Positions 60,496 to 64,000 of a stretch of DNA of 64,000 nucleotides are shown in pieces. The position numbers were made by a program, and so were the translations under genes. Source of the stretch: Paenibacillus thalictri. GTDB lineage: Bacteria > Bacillota > Bacilli > Paenibacillales > NBRC-103111. Location: assembly GCF_004307995.1 (NCBI RefSeq), contig NZ_SIRE01000005.1, positions 124,001 through 188,000 on the forward strand. The letters are read 5' to 3'. Numbering within the stretch: position 1 is the stretch's first letter; every line of letters starts with the position of its first letter. The notes under the pieces are model-generated. The model worked only from the letters and a program-made list of their open reading frames with translations, was not told where the DNA came from and made no database searches.

Positions 60496-60915
60496 ATGTT
60501 CAAAAACGAGAGGGGAGTTACGTTAGTCGAGGTTCTCGCCGCCGTCGTATTATTGGGTATTGCAGTTATTATTTTTGTGAATTTATCCGGTTATACCCTG
60601 CTGGCCGGCAAAAAAAGCGACTACAAAACCGCAGCTTTACGCATCGGGGAAAAAGTATTAAACGAAAAAAGGGCGGAAATAGCCGCCTCCGCGCCTGCGC
60701 TTCCTTGGACGGTCAGTTCTTCCACTGCCGATGACGGATCACTGCATTTTAAAGTGTTTGTCCAGCAGACCGATATGGCTTCTCCTGCCTACAGCAAGAC
60801 GGGATTCGGCAGCCACTATCTTTCTCTGAATGCGGTGGCCTTGTTTAAGACGAGCTCGGCCAGCTCCGATCTTGTGCCCCGATTGTTAACCGTGACCGTA
60901 TCATGGGAGGAATGA
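60496..60915 (+). CDS. Minor prepilin (PilV/GspI-like)
   Basis: This 139-residue prepilin has a very short leader, MFKNERG, cleavage before VTLVEVLAAVVLLGIAVIIF (Glu at +5), and a small beta-rich C-terminal part. Such minor pilins form the tip complex. ATG 60496 is in a weak ribosome context (GCGGGTATGG). Its 3' end overlaps the next prepilin gene or its start region, so they are coupled. Confidence 0.85.
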   Translation: MFKNERGVTLVEVLAAVVLLGIAVIIFVNLSGYTLLAGKKSDYKTAALRIGEKVLNEKRAEIAASAPALPWTVSSSTADDGSLHFKVFVQQTDMASPAYSKTGFGSHYLSLNAVALFKTSSASSDLVPRLLTVTVSWEE

Positions 60916-60920
60916 GGAGG

Positions 60921-61484
60921 ATGGCGTCAAACGAGAAAGGAATTTCTCTAGTCGAGGTTATGGCCGCCGTCACCTTGACGGCAATTATTATTGGGGTTGC
61001 CATTATGCTGTTTAACTCGGTAAATCTGGAATGGAACGCAACCGTCAACAAATTTACCGACGATTCGCGGATCCGTCTGACAACAAACGCTTTAACCAAA
61101 TATTTGTCCGATGCCAACGCCGGTTATCGTACCAATAACGAGCTGAGATTTACGACATATGCGGATGGAGCAGCGAAAAAAAAGTCGCTGTACTTGAACG
61201 GCGCCAACTTATATTTGTACGATTTCAACTCGGCGAATTTAACCGATAATGTATCCATCGGCTCACCAGGCGTGTATACAAACGGCGTTTTGCTCGCCGG
61301 GGGAGTCAACAGCATCAAGTTTATGAATAACACGGGAACCGCTGAGATCGCTAACCCCAATACTTATAGCGCTGGATCACTCGTCAAGCTGGACATCAGT
61401 TTTCAAACGGCTCGTACGACCGTAACCGGTAAATCAAACAAAGATATCGTAAAAAGCATGACATTTAAGCTGCTTCAGATCTGA
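60921..61484 (+). CDS. Minor prepilin (PilW/GspJ-like)
   Basis: This ~187-residue prepilin has a short leader ending SNEKG, cleavage before ISLVEVMAAVTLTAIIIGVA (Glu at +5), and a globular domain with many Asn and Thr residues. ATG 60921 follows GGGAGG (60905-60910) and AGGAGG; ATG 60912 overlaps the previous stop codon and is also possible. The TGA stop lies within a 26-bp palindrome that ends the locus. Confidence 0.85.
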   Translation: MASNEKGISLVEVMAAVTLTAIIIGVAIMLFNSVNLEWNATVNKFTDDSRIRLTTNALTKYLSDANAGYRTNNELRFTTYADGAAKKKSLYLNGANLYLYDFNSANLTDNVSIGSPGVYTNGVLLAGGVNSIKFMNNTGTAEIANPNTYSAGSLVKLDISFQTARTTVTGKSNKDIVKSMTFKLLQI

Positions 61485-61496
61485 AGCAGCTTTGTT
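61467..61496. terminator. Bidirectional palindromic terminator overlapping a stop codon
   Basis: AAGCTGCTTCAGA (61467-61479) and its exact complement (61480-61492) form a perfect 26-bp palindrome that includes the minor pilin TGA stop codon, followed by TTTG. It separates the convergent minor pilin and PilX-like genes. Confidence 0.75.
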
Positions 61497-61531
61497 ATCT
61501 GTATGGAGATAAGGGGGAAAGTATTGAGCAT

Positions 61532-63001
61532 TCAGCCCGGCTTGCGGATCGGATTCCAGTCGGAAGAAGTGGAGCCCCCGCCGCCGGTGGAGGTGCCGTT
61601 TTGCAGTGCGGTCATGCCGCCTTGGCCGGCTTTGATATATTGGCCTGGATTGTTTTGCATGTTTTGTATCACGATAGAACCTCCGACAGCAAAGTAACCG
61701 CCTGCATTCACATACGCTTGGGTTCGAGCCTCGAAATTTCCCTTAACGAAGATGTCACCGCCGGTTATATTCAAAGTCGCGTTGTTAGGAATCAGAACGG
61801 AACCTGCCGTGAATTCGCCGGGCACAATGTTCATGGCTGTGCTGGTGTTTAAAGTGAGTGCCCCTTCGACGGTCATATCTTTGGCGTTAATCGTTAAATT
61901 GTTAATCCCTGTAAAGCTCTTCATATATATTTGATTGGCGACATTTAAGGTGCCCTGATTTAAAGATACATCGCCAAGCGACCAGAAATTGCCGTATACA
62001 TCATTACCCGAAGTGTCTTTTACCTGTTTGATCGCAAACGAGCTGACATTTTGGCTATAAGGGTTGCCGATACCGGTATTGGTCGTATTAAGTATCAGGT
62101 TGCCGTAAACAGTGAGACCGCTGTTGTTTAAATTTAACGATTCGGTAATTAATATGACGGCTTTGCCGTTAGGATAATTGCTGGTGCCCGGAGCATAACC
62201 AAAAGTCGTTGTTTTGTTTGCCAAATCCAAGGTTCCCGGTCTTATAATAATGACGGGGTTTCTGGAGCTGTTATCAATTTGTGTCTGTATTTGATCAACA
62301 CTGCAGCCTGTGCAAGTAATTGCGTACGGTGAAGATTTAAAAGCCGAGATTTGGCTTATCACTTTGGCTTTTGTGTCATTGATATACCAATCTACCGCAT
62401 TGGCAATTGTAGTATTTTGAGTGGCAAAATTTGCATTGCTCCCATTGCTTGTATTCATGGTAATGGAGCCGCCGTAGAGCACCTTATTGCCGGTAATGGC
62501 CACCTTGTGCTCAGGATCAATGGGAACGGATGTACTCCCGTCTTTCGCCGAGACCTGAAAGCGGATATTTTTACTGCGGCCGCCGGCGGTTGCTGAGATA
62601 AGAACCTCGTAATCGTCGTCGGTAGTAAGCGGAAGAGCGATTTCCACAGTGGTATCTTTTTTAACCAGTTTCTGGCTAAATGTAACGGAAACACCTTCGG
62701 GGGTTGCAAACGTCTTTGCCCCCCATCCGGCTCCAACAGATCCGCTGCCTCCGCCATAGGCGCTCAGAAACGCTTTTCGCGTAACCGAACCGCTCGGATT
62801 ATACGTTTTCAAATAAGCGAGAAACGATTCCATGCCGCTTAACGCCAAATCGGTTACCCGCTTATCATTTTCGGTCATTTTATTGGCATACGAGGTGGTT
62901 GACGTCATCTGCAGCAGAACCGGGACGAATATCATAAGCAGAGTGATAATAAAAATAACGTATAGAAAAACGCCGCCCCGCTCATTGTTTACTTTTTTCA
63001 A
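61532..63001 (-). CDS. PilX-like exported protein with repetitive beta-strand domain
   Basis: This 489-residue protein starts at TTG (complement 62999-63001) with GGAGGC upstream. The N-terminus NERGGVFLYVIFIITLLMIF resembles PilX-type pilins, where Gly is followed by a helix without the +5 Glu. The rest is rich in Asn, Thr and Gly, with strand-turn repeats (LTINAKDMTVEGALTL, GGDIFVKGNFEA) suggesting a beta-helix or adhesin-like fold. CTGC near residue 230 could form a disulfide. It ends with GGGGSTSSDW. It is convergent with the rest of the pilus locus, so it has separate expression. Confidence 0.72.
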   Translation of the reverse strand: MKKVNNERGGVFLYVIFIITLLMIFVPVLLQMTSTTSYANKMTENDKRVTDLALSGMESFLAYLKTYNPSGSVTRKAFLSAYGGGSGSVGAGWGAKTFATPEGVSVTFSQKLVKKDTTVEIALPLTTDDDYEVLISATAGGRSKNIRFQVSAKDGSTSVPIDPEHKVAITGNKVLYGGSITMNTSNGSNANFATQNTTIANAVDWYINDTKAKVISQISAFKSSPYAITCTGCSVDQIQTQIDNSSRNPVIIIRPGTLDLANKTTTFGYAPGTSNYPNGKAVILITESLNLNNSGLTVYGNLILNTTNTGIGNPYSQNVSSFAIKQVKDTSGNDVYGNFWSLGDVSLNQGTLNVANQIYMKSFTGINNLTINAKDMTVEGALTLNTSTAMNIVPGEFTAGSVLIPNNATLNITGGDIFVKGNFEARTQAYVNAGGYFAVGGSIVIQNMQNNPGQYIKAGQGGMTALQNGTSTGGGGSTSSDWNPIRKPG

Positions 63002-63270
63002 GGCAGAGCCTCCTTACTGAATACAATTGAAACAAGCTCATCGAAGATAAAACCCGCTTCCAGCCAAACGGCCAATTAACAGCGTCAGGTTGTCATAGAT
63101 TGCTCCTGTTTTCTGAAAACCGGGACTTTATTACTATTTTACAATAAAAACAACGGTTTGTGTTTATCCAGACTGTATATTTTAATCTATCTTAAGGCAT
63201 AAAAAGCAGAATGAATCGGCTTTGAATTGGATAAAATAAGTAAATGAAAGACTTCTTAAGGAGGAAACCC

Positions 63271-63492
63271 ATGGACTTTACGAGCCAGGATATTGCCGTG
63301 ATCGAACAAGCGCTGCGCATCGCCATCCAATCGGAAGGCAGCAATATGAAACAAAGCGACTACCGCGAAGTATTGTGGAAGCTGCAAAACAACTCGGCGG
63401 AAGCAATCGAACGGGAACCGTCGGCCGATAATAGAATCGTTTCCTCGGACGGGCTGCGGTTCGATTATGATGACTCTTCCGAAATGCTGTAA
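63271..63492 (+). CDS. Small hypothetical protein
   Basis: I do not recognise this 73-residue protein. It is soluble, acidic and mostly helical (MDFTSQDIAVIEQALRIAI, then QSDYREVLWKLQNN), with a short acidic end (DYDDSSEML). ATG 63271 has AAGGAGG at 63258-63264, an excellent ribosome site; an in-frame ATG at 63244 has none. It stands alone between the PilX-like gene and mrfA. The 269-bp gap before it (63002-63270) contains divergent promoters only. Confidence 0.65.
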   Translation: MDFTSQDIAVIEQALRIAIQSEGSNMKQSDYREVLWKLQNNSAEAIEREPSADNRIVSSDGLRFDYDDSSEML

Positions 63493-63497
63493 AAAAA

Positions 63498-63650
63498 CTT
63501 TTCCCGGGAAAGCGCAGGAAGCGACAGATTATAACTTGATTCTGTAATCGAAAAAGCTCTTCATTCAACAATGTTCGAGCTGCTTTGTGCTGTTTAGCTT
63601 GCCTGAAAGGCCATTCTGACAACTTAAACGACGTAAATGTCGAACCGATA
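63498..63650 (+). other. Structured intergenic stretch (3' UTR or small RNA candidate)
   Basis: Several local stems occur without an open frame: TTTCCC/GGGAAA (63500-63511), ACAGA/TCTGT (63534-63545 region), AGCTC/GAGCT (63555-63581 region), and CGAC/GTCG (63629-63642). A terminator closes it. It could be the 3' UTR of the 73-residue gene or an independent RNA. No known family was recognised. Confidence 0.35.
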
Positions 63651-63684
63651 GCCCTGACTCTGTTTCGGAGTTCAGGGCTTTTTG
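63650..63684 (+). terminator. Terminator before mrfA
   Basis: AGCCCTGA (63650-63657) pairs with TCAGGGCT (63672-63679), with an inner CTC/GAG, followed by TTTTT. Confidence 0.88.
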
Positions 63685-63698
63685 CGCGGAAAAAACGT

Positions 63699-63727
63699 TT
63701 GATACCCGAACATATATTCTATATAAT
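63699..63727 (+). promoter_or_regulatory. mrfA sigma-A promoter with LexA-like site in the spacer
   Basis: TTGATA (63699-63704), 17 bp, TATAAT (63722-63727). CGAACATATATTCT (63707-63720) fills the spacer and matches the Bacillus LexA consensus at 12 of 14 positions; its left half-site is perfect and the right half-site is weak. Confidence 0.7.
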
Positions 63728-63762
63728 AAAGGAAAGATTGGTGCAAGGAGAGCGGAACATTA

Positions 63763-64000
63763 ATGAATCCTTTAACAGGCAAAGTCGCATCCATAGATGA
63801 ATTAATCGAATTGGTCAGGGACACACCCGAGATCATGAGCCAAGTGACATACTGGCATACGATACCGCCGCGCGACGCTTCTTATAGCGATGTGCCGCCG
63901 CAGCTGCATCCTGCGATCCGGGAGGCGCTGAGCGGGAAAGGCATATTCAAGCTGTATGCGCATCAAGCCCAGGCGTTTAGCGAAGCTGTGCAGGGGCGGC
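63763..64000 (+). CDS. mrfA: DEAD/DEAH-box DNA repair helicase MrfA (YprA), N-terminus only
   Basis: Only the first 79 codons are in the window. The translation starts MNPLTGKVASIDELIELVRD and continues with YWHTIPPRDASYSDVP and KGIFKLYAHQAQAFSEAV. These match the N-terminus of B. subtilis MrfA/YprA (WHEIEPREA, ELYTHQYSAF), including the Gln-containing helicase Q motif. MrfA acts with the exonuclease MrfB in repair of mitomycin C adducts. ATG 63763 follows CAAGGAGAGCGG. The motifs beyond (Walker A, DEAD, DUF1998) lie outside the window, so the family call rests on the N-terminus. Confidence 0.8.
   Translation, partial: MNPLTGKVASIDELIELVRDTPEIMSQVTYWHTIPPRDASYSDVPPQLHPAIREALSGKGIFKLYAHQAQAFSEAVQGR

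Overview
The window reads as the chromosome of an endospore-forming Firmicute of the Paenibacillaceae type. It carries cotE, tlp and spoVK spore genes, moderate to high GC with strong AGGAGG ribosome sites, frequent TTG and GTG starts, three proteins with copper-amine-oxidase-like 'stalk' domains, and blocks of gene order shared with Bacillus subtilis (cotE-mutS-mutL, miaA-hfq, spoVK-hflX-ynbB-glnR-glnA, lexA/yneA-ynzC). No prophage, IS element, rRNA, tRNA or CRISPR array was seen.

Layout. 0-3.2 kb: a charged hypothetical protein, carbonic anhydrase, a HesB-like protein and an M32 carboxypeptidase. 3.2-3.7 kb: a non-coding array of four hairpin-forming ~98-103 bp repeats. 3.7-7.5 kb: an SsuABC/NMT1-type ABC importer and an aromatic-acid-exporter-like membrane protein. 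7.6-18.3 kb: cotE, a phage-type amidoligase, mutS, an S41 protease, mutL, a methyltransferase, miaA and hfq. 18.4-26.9 kb: a class A penicillin-binding protein with a Gly/Asn-rich tail, a cyclophilin lipoprotein, a coupled ADP-ribosylglycohydrolase/esterase/FosB-like trio, a GntR regulator and ilvD. 26.9-32.1 kb (minus strand): SDR, GNAT, DUF6526, an ABC-2 exporter and its MarR regulator. 32.4-38.1 kb: spoVK, hflX, ynbB, glnR, glnA. 38.1-42.5 kb: two secreted proteins, the lexA/yneA SOS pair, ynzC, a membrane protein and a HAD phosphatase. 42.7-50.9 kb: metH, rnz, tlp, a 29-residue membrane peptide, lrgAB-like genes, and a two-gene acyltransferase cassette. 51.1-63.0 kb: a complete type IV pilus locus (pilB, T, C, A, D, M, N, O, minor pilins) with an inverted PilX-like gene at its end. 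The window closes in the first 79 codons of an mrfA (yprA) DNA-repair helicase.

How the genes work together. Genome maintenance is prominent: MutS and MutL both keep beta-clamp motifs, LexA shares a divergent promoter region holding three LexA boxes with yneA, and mrfA has a LexA-like site in its promoter spacer. The pilus locus appears layered in control: a promoter with a perfect 8+8 bp palindrome, a structured leader ending in an intrinsic terminator, and a PilB ATPase with a textbook tandem MshEN cyclic-di-GMP motif. The least explained items are the covarying hairpin array at 3.2 kb, the pil leader RNA at 51.0 kb, the N-/O-acyltransferase pair at 49.2-50.9 kb, and the amidoligase between cotE and mutS.
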